From JAXMBX01 sp046349635 (GTDB lineage Bacteria > Planctomycetota > Planctomycetia > Planctomycetales > Planctomycetaceae), in contig JAXMBX010000013.1 in NCBI GenBank assembly GCA_046349635.1, positions 1-64,000 of the forward strand: a stretch of 64,000 bases of DNA, given 5' to 3'. A program made the translations under genes and the position numbers. Positions 45,508-54,989 of the stretch are shown here, piece by piece (the stretch's first letter is position 1; every line of letters begins with the position of its first letter). The notes beneath the pieces are model-generated. The model worked only from the letters and a program-made list of their open reading frames with translations. It was not told the DNA's origin and made no database searches.

Positions 45508-46347
45508 ATGACTACCGCGACTGCCAATTTTCTGCCTGGAACACGCATCGAGATCATCAACCCGGACATTCCCAAGGGGCAATGCCGTGCGGTTCTGTTC
45601 GACTTTGACGGAACGTTGTCGCTGGTGCGTGAAGGTTGGCCGGAAGTGATGATCCCGATGATGGTGGAGATCCTGGCGCAGACTCCAACCACGGAGACGC
45701 GGGAGCAGTTGTCGCATGCGGTGGAAGACTTCGTGATGCGGCTGAACGGGAAGCAGACGATCTACCAGATGATTCAACTGGCGGAAGAAGTGACGAAGCG
45801 GGGGGGGACTCCCAAGGAAGCGCTGGACTACAAGAACCAGTACCACGATCTGCTGTGGGAACGGATTCACGGCCGGGTGGAAAACCTGCAGAACGGGTCG
45901 CAGGATCCGGAACTGCTGACGGTCCCCGGCTCGCGGGAACTGCTGGAAGAACTGAAGAAGAAGGGGAAGCCGGTGTTTCTCGCCAGCGGCACGGACTTCA
46001 AATACGTGAAGAACGAACTGACGGCGCTGAAGCTGGACAGCTTCTTCGGGCCGCACGTCTACGGCGCGCTGGACAACTACAAGGATTTTTCGAAGAAGAT
46101 GATCATCGACAAGCTGATCCACGAGAACAAGCTGGATAAGGGGGGCTTGCTCGGCTTCGGCGACGGCTATGTCGAGATTGAAGAAGTGAAGGGTGTGGGG
46201 GGGATCGCGGTCGGGGTGGCGAGCGATGAGAAGTACCGGACCGGGATCAACGAATGGAAGCGGAACCGTCTGATCAAGGCGGGTGCGGATATTATTGTCC
46301 CCGACTACCGGGAGATGACGAAGTTGCTGGAGTTTCTGGGCATTTAA
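45508..46347 (+). CDS. HAD-superfamily hydrolase
   Basis: The 279-residue protein has HAD motif I AVLFDFDGTLSLVREGW, motif II in PVFLASGTD, a lysine in the third motif region, and motif IV LLGFGDGYVEIEEV. The inserted cap (residues about 50-140) is of the helical C1 type. Such enzymes mostly remove phosphate from small molecules. It is the first gene of a rightward trio with an uncharacterised protein and a PfkB-family kinase, suggesting a phosphosugar pathway. The function beyond phosphatase-type chemistry is unknown. Confidence 0.88.
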   Translation: MTTATANFLPGTRIEIINPDIPKGQCRAVLFDFDGTLSLVREGWPEVMIPMMVEILAQTPTTETREQLSHAVEDFVMRLNGKQTIYQMIQLAEEVTKRGGTPKEALDYKNQYHDLLWERIHGRVENLQNGSQDPELLTVPGSRELLEELKKKGKPVFLASGTDFKYVKNELTALKLDSFFGPHVYGALDNYKDFSKKMIIDKLIHENKLDKGGLLGFGDGYVEIEEVKGVGGIAVGVASDEKYRTGINEWKRNRLIKAGADIIVPDYREMTKLLEFLGI

Positions 46348-46405
46348 TCTCGCGACTCCCTGCTGCAATGTCTGGATCGTCTCCCTGATCAAAAGGAATC
46401 TTGAC

Positions 46406-47512
46406 GTGGCTGTGCAACCGCTGGATCTCAGCAAGCTGAAAGTGTTTCCCCTGTCGGAACGGCAGAGCCTGACCCGGGCGGATGAGATTCTGATCGATCC
46501 GAAATCCACTCCGAAAAAGGCGCCTGAATCCGCTTTGCCGCATATCAAGGAATGTGCGGAGAAGATTCGGGCGGCACGAAAGCGGGGCGCTTCCGTGATG
46601 CTGATCTATGGGGCGCACCTGCTGCGGAACGGGACGGCGCTGATCCTGGAACAGATGATGGGGAAGGACTGGCTGACCCATCTCGCCACGAATGGGGCCG
46701 GGACGATCCACGACTGGGAATATGCCTGGTTCGGGGCGTCGACGGAAAGCGTCGAGATGAACGTCGCCAGCGGGACGTTCGGGACGTGGGATGACACCGC
46801 GACGAATATCCACCGGGCGCTAATGGCCGGGGCGCTGGAAGGACTGGGGTACGGTCGCGCGTTGGGGAAGATGATCGCCGAGGATGGGGTCACGTTGCCG
46901 ACGCAGGATGAACTGCGGAAGGCGATTGCAGCCGATCCGGAGCATCCGCTGACGGCAGCGCGGGTGGACCTGCTGAAGGCGATGCGGGAGCAGAACTGGC
47001 CTGCGGGCCGGATCCAGGTGGATCACAAGTGGAAACAGGCGTCAATTATCTGCCAGGCGTGGAAGCACAGCGTGCCGATGACGGTGCATCCGGGGATCGG
47101 GTACGACATCATTGCCAATCACCCGGTGTTCAGCGGGAGCGTGCTGGGGCGGGGAGCGGAGATCGATTTCAAACTGTTCGCCGGCTCGGTGGAGAACCTC
47201 GATGGGGGAGTGGTCCTGTCGGTCGGATCCGCGATCATGGGGCCGCAGGTGTTTGAGAAAACGATCAGTTGCGTGAACAACCTGCGGCTGCAGAATGGCC
47301 GGTCGATCGTGAAGGATCACAGCTTTTACGTCGTTGATCTGCAGGATGGCGGAGGCTGGGACTGGACCAAGGGGGAACCTCCCAAGACGAACGCGGCGTA
47401 TTACCTGCGGTTCTGCAAAAGCTACTCCCGGATGGGGGGGGCGATGCAGTACCTGCAGTGCGACAACGCGACGTTCATACACCATTTGTATCGCGAGTTG
47501 ATGGGGGCGTGA
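46406..47512 (+). CDS. Uncharacterised protein between a HAD phosphatase and a sugar kinase
   Basis: The 368-residue protein has a Rossmann-like look: SVMLIYGAHLLRNG, TNGAGTIHDWEYAWFGASTE, VPMTVHPGIGYDIIANHP, a glycine-rich DGGVVLSVGSAIMGPQVFEK, and SFYVVDLQDGGGWDW. The weak resemblance to deoxyhypusine-synthase-type NAD proteins is only an impression. There is no signal peptide or membrane segment. It lies 58 bp after the HAD gene and is separated from the kinase gene by one copy of the 70-bp hairpin element. I do not assign a reaction; the neighbours point to small-molecule metabolism. Confidence 0.75.
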   Translation: MAVQPLDLSKLKVFPLSERQSLTRADEILIDPKSTPKKAPESALPHIKECAEKIRAARKRGASVMLIYGAHLLRNGTALILEQMMGKDWLTHLATNGAGTIHDWEYAWFGASTESVEMNVASGTFGTWDDTATNIHRALMAGALEGLGYGRALGKMIAEDGVTLPTQDELRKAIAADPEHPLTAARVDLLKAMREQNWPAGRIQVDHKWKQASIICQAWKHSVPMTVHPGIGYDIIANHPVFSGSVLGRGAEIDFKLFAGSVENLDGGVVLSVGSAIMGPQVFEKTISCVNNLRLQNGRSIVKDHSFYVVDLQDGGGWDWTKGEPPKTNAAYYLRFCKSYSRMGGAMQYLQCDNATFIHHLYRELMGA

Positions 47513-47535
47513 GCGCCGTCTTCAATCAGAATCTA

Positions 47536-47606
47536 ACAAAATGCTCTGGACGAAGTGCGTTTGCATCAAAATTGCAGATCCAGTGTGATCACCAACCGCA
47601 TTTTGT
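47536..47606 (+). repeat. 70-bp hairpin element, copy 3
   Basis: ACAAAATGC and GCATTTTGT are the paired ends, with CTCTGGACGAAGTGCG on the left and GTGATCACCAACC on the right. It begins 24 bases after a stop codon and 45 bases before the kinase gene start. Confidence 0.8.
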
Positions 47607-47651
47607 CAGGCACTCTATTCAGTCAGACACTTTCAGGAGATTGCGGGCATT

Positions 47652-48695
47652 ATGCTCGATACGTCCACACTCGACCGGATATTGAATTCCCTGTCCCAGG
47701 CCAGCATCGCCGTGGTGGGGGATCTGTTTCTTGACAAGTACCTGGAACTGGACGCACGGCTCACGGAGAAGTCCGTGGAGACGGGGCTGGATGCGTACCA
47801 GGTGACAAACGTTCGCTGTTACCCGGGGGCCGGGGGGACGGTGCTCAATAACCTGCACGCGCTGGGGGTCGGCCAACTACACACCCTGTCGGTCATCGGG
47901 AATGACGGGGAAGGGTTCGAGTTGATGTGCGAGCTGGACAAGCTCGGCGTGCAAACGGAACACGTGATCCAATCGGCGGAGCGGATGACGCCGACGTACA
48001 CAAAGCCGATGTTGAATTCGCCGGATGGTTCCTCGCGTGAACTCAATCGCCTGGATATCAAGAACCGATCGAAACAGTCGGACGCACTCGATCAAGCGGT
48101 CATTGCCCATCTGGAAGAACTACTGCCGAACGTGCAGGCGATCATCCTGGCGGACCAGGTGAGCGAGCGGAACTTCGGGGTGATTACGGATGCGGTGCGG
48201 GAACATCTGTCCGTGATGGCGGCGAAGCATCCGGACAAGATTTTCTACGCCGACAGCCGTTCGCATATCGGGCTGTTCAAGAATTGCCTGGTGAAGCCTA
48301 ATCAGAGTGAGATCTGCCATGCGGTCGGAATTTCCGACGGCGGGGAATCCATGCCGGAAGGGGCGGTTCTGGAGGCGGCCAATAAACTGGCAGCGATGAC
48401 GGGACGGCCTCTATTTACCACACGCGGGCCGAACGGAATCGTGTATCTCGATGGGGGCAAGGTGGAACGGATTCCCGGCCTGAAAGTGACCGGGCCGATT
48501 GATATCTGCGGGGCAGGGGACAGCACGAGTGCGGGGATTGTCTCCGCGTTGTGCGCCGGAGCGACACCGGCCCAGGCAGCTCATCTGGGTTGCCTGGTGG
48601 CGTCGATCACGATTCAGCAGATCGGCGTGACCGGAACGGCGAGCCCTGCGCAAGTCCGCCAGAGATTGGCGGACCAGCAGCAGGGACGCTATTAA
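47652..48695 (+). CDS. PfkB-family carbohydrate kinase
   Basis: The 347-residue kinase has the N-terminal strand ASIAVVGDLFLDKY, the substrate-site glycines in YPGAGGTVLNNLHALG, and the C-terminal GPIDICGAGDSTSAGIVSA, where GAGDS holds the catalytic aspartate and the anion hole. It resembles the RfaE/HldE-type kinase domain but has no nucleotidyltransferase domain. It phosphorylates a sugar or nucleoside with ATP; which one is unknown. Hairpin elements lie directly before and after it. Confidence 0.9.
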   Translation: MLDTSTLDRILNSLSQASIAVVGDLFLDKYLELDARLTEKSVETGLDAYQVTNVRCYPGAGGTVLNNLHALGVGQLHTLSVIGNDGEGFELMCELDKLGVQTEHVIQSAERMTPTYTKPMLNSPDGSSRELNRLDIKNRSKQSDALDQAVIAHLEELLPNVQAIILADQVSERNFGVITDAVREHLSVMAAKHPDKIFYADSRSHIGLFKNCLVKPNQSEICHAVGISDGGESMPEGAVLEAANKLAAMTGRPLFTTRGPNGIVYLDGGKVERIPGLKVTGPIDICGAGDSTSAGIVSALCAGATPAQAAHLGCLVASITIQQIGVTGTASPAQVRQRLADQQQGRY

Positions 48696-48703
48696 ATCTG
48701 TCA

Positions 48704-48772
48704 CAAGATTCTCTGGACGAAGTGCGTTTTCTCTGAAATCGTCCGTCCAACGTGACCACCAACCGCACTTTG
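48704..48772 (+). repeat. 70-bp hairpin element, copy 4 (diverged)
   Basis: CAAGATTC and GCACTTTG replace the usual end sequences, so the stem is imperfect, but CTCTGGACGAAGTGCGTTTTC and ACCACCAACCGCA are intact. It begins nine bases after the kinase stop. Confidence 0.75.
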
Positions 48773-48791
48773 CGAGATCCTTTGAGCCGGT

Positions 48792-51284
48792 TTACGCGAT
48801 GACATTCACGAAGGCATAGTCTTTGTCATTGCTGAACGCCGTGGATCCGCCGTGGACGGAGACGTCCGCGACATCACCATTGGTACCCGTGGTTTGATCC
48901 CAGGCAATGAAGGCGATCGCGGCCTGACCAGTGAAACCGGCGGCTGGGACGAATCGGACGCGGGTGGAATCTCCGGTAGAGGCCAGGAGGCGGGCGGAAG
49001 TTCCGGAGACTGTGCCGAGGTCGGTCCAGGTGGTGCCGCCGTCAATCGTGTACTGCCAGGTGCCATGCTCACTGTTGGCTCCGATGATGGCGACACCCTG
49101 TTTCGCACCCTGATCGACGTCGAAGATTCCGCCGAGCGGTTTCATGGAGTTGATCAATCCGGAGATTGCTCCGCCAATGTTATCGGCACCTTGTTTGACC
49201 GTCGGCAGGGCCGGGGCACCCGCGGGATTCAGCATCGGGGCGTGATTGACGTTGGGATCGGGATTCACTTTCACCAGCGCTTGTTCCTTGGCATCGCTGA
49301 AAGCGGTTGAACCACCATGGCCCAGGGTGACGTCGGCGGTCGCTCCATTCGCTCCGGTGGTCTGATCCCAGGCGACGAAGCAGATTCCCGCGGTACCGAA
49401 GAAGCCGGGCTTGGGAAGGAATCGGAGGCGCGTTCCATCAGCAGCGGCGAGTAGGCGGGCTTTGTTCGGGCCGGTCTCGCCGAGATCGGTCCAGGTGGCG
49501 CCGTCATCGGTCGAGAATTGCCATTTGCCGTTCTTTCCGTCGGCGCCAATGATGGCGATGCCGAGCTTGGCTCCTTCATCAATGTCCTTGATACCGCCTT
49601 GCGGTCCCATGGAGGCGATCAGGCCGGCGATTGTGCCGCCGTTATTCGGGGCGCCTTCCTGGACGGGTGGGAGTTTCGGTTCACCGGCGGGGTTTAGAAT
49701 GGGAGCGTGATTGACATTGGGATCGGGTTTGACGCCGACGAAGGCATAGTCCTTTGCTTCGCTGAAAGCAGATGAACCGCCGTGGACTGAGGTGTCAGCC
49801 GTGCCGCCATTCGTGCCGGTGGTCTGGTCCCAGGCGATGAAGCCGATTCCCGCGGCGCCGACAAAATCGGCGTTCGGGAGGAAGCGGATGCGATTCCCCG
49901 GGCCTGCGGAAAGGAGACGGGCGGCGGTTCCGCTGACGGTACCGACGTCACTCCACGTGGTTCCGTCGTCGATGGAGTATTGCCATTTGCCGTGTTCGTT
50001 GTTGGCTCCAATGATGGCGATTCCGAGCTTGGCCCCGGCATCGACATCGATGATCCCTCCCTTGGGTTTCATGGACTCGATCAATCCGCCGACGGGGACA
50101 CCGTTGTTGGCCTCGCCAGGAACCACGGGAGGTAATCCGGGATCGCCCGCCGGGTTGAGGATGGGGGCATGGTTGACGCTGGGGTCCGCTTTCACGGCGA
50201 CAAAGGCTTGTTCCTTGGCATCGCTGAAGGCGGTTGATCCACCATGTCCCAGCGTGACGTCGGCGGTTCCTCCATTAGTTCCCGTGGTCTGGTCCCAGGC
50301 GACGAAGCAGATGCCCGAGGCGCCAATGAAGCCATCATTTGGAACGAAACGCAGGCGATTGCCGGGTCCGGCGGATAAGAGACGTGCCGAGGTGGGGTTC
50401 ACCGTTCCGAGATCGGTCCAGGAGGATCCATCATCGGTGGAGAATTGCCACTTGCCATGTTCATTGTTGGCACCGATGACGGCAATCCCGAGTTTGGCAC
50501 CTTCATCGACGTCGAAAATTCCTCCCTTGGGCTTCATCGATTCAATGATCCCGGCGATGGGGGCGCCCTTGTTCTCGGTGCCGGGGACAACCGGAGGTAA
50601 GGCCGGATCGCCCGCGGGATTGAGGATGGGAGCGTGGTTCACGCTGGGGTCGGCCTTGATGCGCACCGTGGCGATCTCCTTGGCATCGCTGAAGGCTGTC
50701 GAACCTCCATGCAGGGAGGTGTCGGCGGTGCTGCCATTTGTTCCTGTCGTTTGATCCCAGGCAACGAAGCAGATACCAGCATCGCCGATGAAGTTCGCCT
50801 TGGGGACGAAACGAACGCCATTGCCGGGTTCCGCGGAGAGAAGCCTTGCTGTGGTCGCATTGACGGTTCCGAGGTCGGTCCAGGTGGTGCCGCCGTCGGT
50901 GGTGAATTGCCAGTTTCCATTCGTGTTGTTGGCTCCGATGATCGCGATACCCCGCTTCGCTCCGGGATCGACATCGGTGATCCCGCCGGCGGGCTTCATG
51001 CTTTCGATCAGGCCACCGATGGGAGCGCCGTTGTTGGGAGTACCTGGGACGATGGGGGGCAGGGCCGGATTGCCCGCGGGGTTGAGGACCGGAGCGTGAT
51101 TGGGATCGCCGGTCGTTTCCAGGGGGGCGATGAGAGCCGCAGCGGACAGCAGGGTGCGGTCTTCCAGACCTTCCGAGGTGTAAACTAGACGAGAACGAAC
51201 GCGGGGGCGGCGCCGGCGTGAGGTCCGATTTCGGAGGGAGTTTTGCAGTTGGTTGAGGAACTGGAAATAGCCATTGAGCGTCAT
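48792..51284 (-). CDS. Surface-type protein with five 154-residue repeats and an LEDRTLLSA motif
   Basis: The 830-residue protein starts at the ATG at 51284 (AAGGAA seven bases upstream) with a basic segment (RTSRRRRPRVRSRLV), the planctomycete export-type motif GLEDRTLLSA, then five tandem repeats from residue 62 on. Each begins NHAP-(I/V/M)-LNPAG and contains GGI-DVD-GAK, W-(Q)-(F/Y)-(S/T)-DGG/DDGTTW-DLG, ARLLSA-GNRLRF and AWDQTTG. The pattern resembles calcium- or cadherin-like surface repeats but I cannot name the domain. The N-terminal motif is known for large exported planctomycete proteins. Confidence 0.85.
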   Translation of the reverse strand: MTLNGYFQFLNQLQNSLRNRTSRRRRPRVRSRLVYTSEGLEDRTLLSAAALIAPLETTGDPNHAPVLNPAGNPALPPIVPGTPNNGAPIGGLIESMKPAGGITDVDPGAKRGIAIIGANNTNGNWQFTTDGGTTWTDLGTVNATTARLLSAEPGNGVRFVPKANFIGDAGICFVAWDQTTGTNGSTADTSLHGGSTAFSDAKEIATVRIKADPSVNHAPILNPAGDPALPPVVPGTENKGAPIAGIIESMKPKGGIFDVDEGAKLGIAVIGANNEHGKWQFSTDDGSSWTDLGTVNPTSARLLSAGPGNRLRFVPNDGFIGASGICFVAWDQTTGTNGGTADVTLGHGGSTAFSDAKEQAFVAVKADPSVNHAPILNPAGDPGLPPVVPGEANNGVPVGGLIESMKPKGGIIDVDAGAKLGIAIIGANNEHGKWQYSIDDGTTWSDVGTVSGTAARLLSAGPGNRIRFLPNADFVGAAGIGFIAWDQTTGTNGGTADTSVHGGSSAFSEAKDYAFVGVKPDPNVNHAPILNPAGEPKLPPVQEGAPNNGGTIAGLIASMGPQGGIKDIDEGAKLGIAIIGADGKNGKWQFSTDDGATWTDLGETGPNKARLLAAADGTRLRFLPKPGFFGTAGICFVAWDQTTGANGATADVTLGHGGSTAFSDAKEQALVKVNPDPNVNHAPMLNPAGAPALPTVKQGADNIGGAISGLINSMKPLGGIFDVDQGAKQGVAIIGANSEHGTWQYTIDGGTTWTDLGTVSGTSARLLASTGDSTRVRFVPAAGFTGQAAIAFIAWDQTTGTNGDVADVSVHGGSTAFSNDKDYAFVNVIA
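48795..51101 (-). repeat. Five tandem ~465-bp direct repeats inside the surface-protein gene
   Basis: The repeats code for the five copies of the protein unit and share long near-identical stretches, for example GATTCCGCCGAGGTT-like and CAGGCAATGAAGC-like blocks. Units 2, 3 and 5 from the N-terminus are most alike. Such similarity allows unequal crossing-over and copy-number change. Confidence 0.8.
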
Positions 51285-51676
51285 GTTTGTGTTCCTTAAT
51301 GCAGGGTGTGCGGAGCCCTTGCGCACCATCAGCGGGATGGGCGTGCCCGAGGTGTTCCAGATCGTTGTTGAAAATTGCCGGAAAGGTTGGCGAATTGCCC
51401 CGTGTTTGAGTGAGCCGAAGGTGATGTGGCTCACGAGAGAGTAAACCCGGGAGGTGCTCCGGACGTTTCGCGGAATCTGGCGTTTCGCGAAAAAAATGTC
51501 CAAAAGAAGTGGTTCGGCACAGAAACGAATGTGCTAAATCATTGGACTTGCGGACGTTCGACCGTCATGTCTGGAGGCAGGTTTTTCATGCTTTGACGAA
51601 CTTGCGGCAGCGGTCGGCGAAGCGGGGAGGGGGTCGCGTTTCTTCCCGGCTGCGGAAGATTAAGAAGCCGCAAGAG
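51285..51676. other. Non-coding region between the surface-protein and mutarotase genes
   Basis: It should contain the promoter of the surface-protein gene. Two GTTTCGCG repeats (about 51467 and 51480) are visible. No gene is recognised. Confidence 0.4.
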
Positions 51677-52111
51677 TCAGGCGTTGACGACGACACCCTT
51701 TTTCAGGATGAGGTTGGCGTACAGGGCGGTCTCACTGGTGGCGACGACTGCATAGGCCTTTTTTGCGCGAACGTAGAAATCATTCCGTTCGATCAGGGTC
51801 AAGTTCATCTTGCGGCCTTCTCCCTGTTCGAGGGCCGTGCGGAATTTGCTCCAGATGGGGGGTTCGGAGGCGGTGGGATCGACCGGCTTCATAACGCAGG
51901 CGACATCCGGGACAAAGGTATCCACCGGAAAATATTTGAGGATGGCGGTGAGTATCAGAGGGACGTCGAGGCCGTCCGCGCGAATGATCCGCTGGGCATG
52001 CGAATCGGCGGGAAAATTCCCGTCCGCGAGAACAATTTCATCGCCATGTCCCATTTTCATGAGTGCGTACATCAGTTCCGGAGAAATCGTGGTGGGGACC
52101 CCTTTGAGCAT
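51677..52111 (-). CDS. RbsD/FucU family sugar mutarotase
   Basis: The 144-residue protein reads MLKGVPTTISPELMYALMKMGHGDEIVLADGNFP in pieces that define the FucU/RbsD family, with the catalytic aspartate in VLADGNFPAD, then ILKYFPVDTF and ERNDFYVRAKKAYAVVATSE near the end. It speeds interconversion of alpha and beta forms of fucose or ribose-like sugars. A much longer leftward open frame here only reflects antisense of sucC; the family match starts at the ATG at 52111. No sugar operon is adjacent. Confidence 0.9.
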   Translation of the reverse strand: MLKGVPTTISPELMYALMKMGHGDEIVLADGNFPADSHAQRIIRADGLDVPLILTAILKYFPVDTFVPDVACVMKPVDPTASEPPIWSKFRTALEQGEGRKMNLTLIERNDFYVRAKKAYAVVATSETALYANLILKKGVVVNA

Positions 52112-52246
52112 GGCTTTGACCTTGTGGAAACCGGGGAATGAGGGCGTTATTATGGCAACGTCATGGATGTCCGAGGCGGACCGCGTCGCGGATCGACTTT
52201 GACCCTCAAGAATGTGTTTCCTCCGCCCTCCTGTCCAGAGAGCCTT

Positions 52247-53434
52247 ATGAAAATCCACGAATATCAGGCCAAGCAGTTGTTCGCCAAATCGGGCGTGGCC
52301 ACTCCGCAGGGAATCGTTGCCAAGTCTGCCGCGGAAGCGGCGGAAGCGTTTCAAAAACTGGGGGGTGCGCTGGCTGTCGTGAAGTCGCAGATCCACGCCG
52401 GGGGACGCGGAAAGGGGACTTTCAAGGAGAATCCCGCGCAGCGTGGCGTGGTCCTGGTGCGTTCGGCGGATGAAGCCAAGCAGAACGCCGAACGGATGCT
52501 GGGGAATACGCTCGTCACCAAGCAGACCGGTGGGGACGGGAAGACCGTCAACGTCGTGTATGTCGAGTCGGGGTTGAATATCGCCCGCGAACTGTACCTG
52601 GGGATCGTCGTGGATCGGGATGCCGGAGGGCCAGTGCTGATCATGTCCACCGAAGGGGGGATGGAGATCGAGGAAGTCGCGGCGACGCATCCTGAAAAGA
52701 TTCTGCACGAACCGTTCGATGCCGATTACGGACTGCTTCCGTATCAGGCCCGCAAGATGGCGTTTGCGTTGGGCTTCGAGGGGAACCAGATCCGCTCGGC
52801 GGAAAAATTCCTGCCGCGGATCTGCAAGTTCTTCGTCGAACACGATTGCAGCATGGTGGAGATCAATCCGCTGGTGATTACGGCGGAGGGGGAACTGGTG
52901 GCGCTCGACGGCAAGGTCGCCTTCGACGACAACGCGATGTTCCGCCACGAGGCCCTGAAGGAACTGCGCGACCTGACCGAAGAAGACCCGATGGAAGTTC
53001 GGGCCAGCCAGACGGGATTGAGCTATGTGAAGCTGGAAGGAAACATCGGCTGCCTGGTGAATGGGGCGGGACTGGCGATGAGCACCATGGACCTGATCAA
53101 GCTGCACGGGGGCCAGCCGGCGAACTTCCTGGACGTCGGCGGGGGTGCGAATGTCGATCAGGTGACCGAGGCGTTTCGCATCATCCTCGCGGATCCGAAC
53201 GTGAAGGCGATCCTGGTCAATATCTTCGGCGGCATCATGAAGTGCGACACGATCGTGACCGCATTACTGGCGGCGTATGAGATCGTCGGCATCAAGATTC
53301 CGCTGGTGGTCCGGTTGGAAGGAACCAACGTGGACATCGCCCGCAAGATGCTCGCGGAGAGCGGACGGCAGATCATCAGCGCGACCGATCTGACCGACGC
53401 GGCCAAGAAGGTCGTGGCCACTTTGAACAAATAA
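52247..53434 (+). CDS. sucC: Succinate-CoA ligase beta subunit
   Basis: The 395-residue subunit holds the ATP-grasp domain (KIHEYQAKQLFAKSGVATPQG, KSQIHAGGRGKG) and the C-terminal part with NFLDVGGGANVDQVTEAFRI, LVNIFGGIMKCDTIV and VVRLEGTNVDIARKML. With SucD it makes ATP from succinyl-CoA in the citric-acid cycle. The length is normal and the start is the ATG at 52247. sucD follows after 64 bp on the same strand. Confidence 0.97.
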   Translation: MKIHEYQAKQLFAKSGVATPQGIVAKSAAEAAEAFQKLGGALAVVKSQIHAGGRGKGTFKENPAQRGVVLVRSADEAKQNAERMLGNTLVTKQTGGDGKTVNVVYVESGLNIARELYLGIVVDRDAGGPVLIMSTEGGMEIEEVAATHPEKILHEPFDADYGLLPYQARKMAFALGFEGNQIRSAEKFLPRICKFFVEHDCSMVEINPLVITAEGELVALDGKVAFDDNAMFRHEALKELRDLTEEDPMEVRASQTGLSYVKLEGNIGCLVNGAGLAMSTMDLIKLHGGQPANFLDVGGGANVDQVTEAFRIILADPNVKAILVNIFGGIMKCDTIVTALLAAYEIVGIKIPLVVRLEGTNVDIARKMLAESGRQIISATDLTDAAKKVVATLNK

Positions 53435-53498
53435 TTTTGAGCCGTACCCTTCCGGTTCGCCTCCTCCATACACACTCCAACTCTCAGGATCGTAGCTC

Positions 53499-54369
53499 AT
53501 GAGTATTCTGGTTGATAAAGAGACCAAGGTCATCTGTCAGGGGATCACGGGCAAAGTGGGACTGTTCCACAGCCAGAAATGCCGCGAATACGGCACCCCG
53601 ATGGTGGGTGGCGTGACCCCCGGCAAGGGTGGGACGGAGATCGACGGGTTCCCGGTGTTCAATTCCGTCGAAGAATCAATCCGGAAAACGGGTGCGAACA
53701 CGATGATGATTTTCGTGCTCCCCTTCTGTGCGGATGCGATCCTGGAAGCGGCGGATGCGGGGATCAAGCTGATCATCGCGATCACGGAAGGGGTGCCGGT
53801 GTTGACACATGCGTGGCCAAAGTCCCGGAAGGGAAAGAGCCGCCGTCTAGTGGGTCCGAACTGTCCGGGGGTGATTACTCCCGGGGTGGCGAAGATCGGG
53901 ATCATGCCGGGCTACATTCACAAGCCCGGGCCGGTCGGGTTGATGAGCCGCAGCGGGGAACGCCAAGACTTACGAAGCGGTGTGGCAATTGAGCAACCTG
54001 GGACCGGTCAGTCGACCTGCGTGGGGCTGGGTGGCGATCCGATCGTGGGGACGAGCTTTACTTGATCGCCTGCGGATGTTCCAGGACGATCCGGCGACGG
54101 CAGCGATCCTGATGATGGTGATCGGTGGAAACGCCGAAGAGAAGGCGGCGGAGTTCATCAAGGAATATGAAGAAGCCGGTCGCGGCGTTCATCGCCGGTC
54201 GGACGGCTCCTCCGGAAAACGGATGGGGCACGCGGGTGCGATCATCTCCGGCGGAGCAGGAACGGCTGCCGACAAGGTGGCCGCTCTCGAAGCGGTTGGT
54301 GTCGTGGTGGCCGAAAGCCCACGATGGAACTTTGCCTTCAAGCGGGCGATCGAACGCCGGAAGAATTAA
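53499..54369 (+). CDS. sucD: Succinate-CoA ligase alpha subunit, frameshifted in this sequence
   Basis: The first 155 or so residues read as SucD: SILVDKETKVICQGITGKVG (CoA site), YGTPMVGGVTPGKGG and GPNCPGVITPG. The frame breaks near 53960, and the remaining family sequence is in other frames: VWQLSNLG, TGQSTCVGLGGDPIVGTSF, ALRMFQDDPATAAILMMVIGG, and MGHAGAIISGGAGTAADKVAALEAVGV. The region VPVLTHAWPKSRKGKSRRLVG is also distorted. At least five small indels are needed to repair it. It is the essential partner of SucC, so error is likelier than loss. A strong terminator follows. Confidence 0.9.
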
Positions 54370-54394
54370 GCGAAAGCTGGATTCAAACCAACAA

Positions 54395-54438
54395 CAAAGC
54401 GGGGATGTGATTTCAGGATCACATCCCGCTTTGTTTTT
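54395..54438 (+). terminator. Bidirectional terminator between sucD and ndk
   Basis: CAAAGCGGGGATGTGAT (54395-54411) pairs with ATCACATCCCGCTTTG (54418-54433) with one bulged G, followed by TTTTTG. On the other strand the same stem ends the leftward ndk, whose stop codon falls inside it. Confidence 0.85.
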
Positions 54439-54909
54439 GTGGTTCAGAGTCTCGATCAGCCCGCTCGTCCGAGGCGACCCAACCGGCGAGGGTGGGGGTG
54501 TAGGTCACGAGTTCTTCGGGCTTGAAGTAGACGGCGATTTCCTTGGCGGCGGCCTCGGGGCCACGTCGCCGCCGTGCATCAGGTTCATCTGGCGGCTGAC
54601 GCCGTAGTCGCCGCGGATCGTGCCGGAGCGGCTTCCGCGCCGTTGGTCGGACCCATCATCGTGCGGACGACCTGGACGGCTCACCGGTGACCAGGGCGAC
54701 GACCGGGCCGGCGGTGATGAATTCTTCCAGCAGCGGGTAGAAGGGTCGAGCACGTGTTCCGAATAGTGTTGCTTGGAGAGTTCCTTGGTGACCATCAGCA
54801 TCTTCAGGCCGACGATCTTCAGCCCCTTTTCTTCCAGACGGGTCAGGAGTTTGCCGGCAAGGCGGCGTTGGACGGCGTCCGGCTTGAACAGAATCAGCGT
54901 GCGTTGCAT
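54419..54909 (-). CDS. ndk: Nucleoside diphosphate kinase, frameshifted in this sequence
   Basis: The protein starts MQRTLILFKPDAVQRRLAG with VGLKMLMVTKELSKQHYSEH, then loses frame near 54760. Later frames supply the remaining motifs: TIRGDYGVSRQMNLMHG with the catalytic histidine, and a tail EAAAKEIAVYFKPEELVTYTPTLAGW ending near 54419. It balances nucleoside triphosphate pools. Several one-base breaks are needed. The gene is convergent with sucD and separated from it only by the shared terminator hairpin. Confidence 0.9.
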
Positions 54910-54989
54910 CGAATCTTCCTCAATCAGATCAAAATCGAAAATCAGTGGTTAATAAAAAGCCTTCCATCCGGAGAAGAGGAATGGTTTCG

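Noticed and set aside
47531..48776. PfkB gene flanked by hairpin elements as an integron gene cassette with attC sites
   Set aside because: The elements lack the paired RYYYAAC and GTTRRRY core sites in consistent positions (a single ATCTAAC before copy 3 is not repeated in others), and no integrase is present.
51677..53107. 476-codon leftward open frame covering sucC
   Set aside because: Only its last 144 codons resemble a protein family (FucU). The rest is antisense to sucC and reflects high GC.
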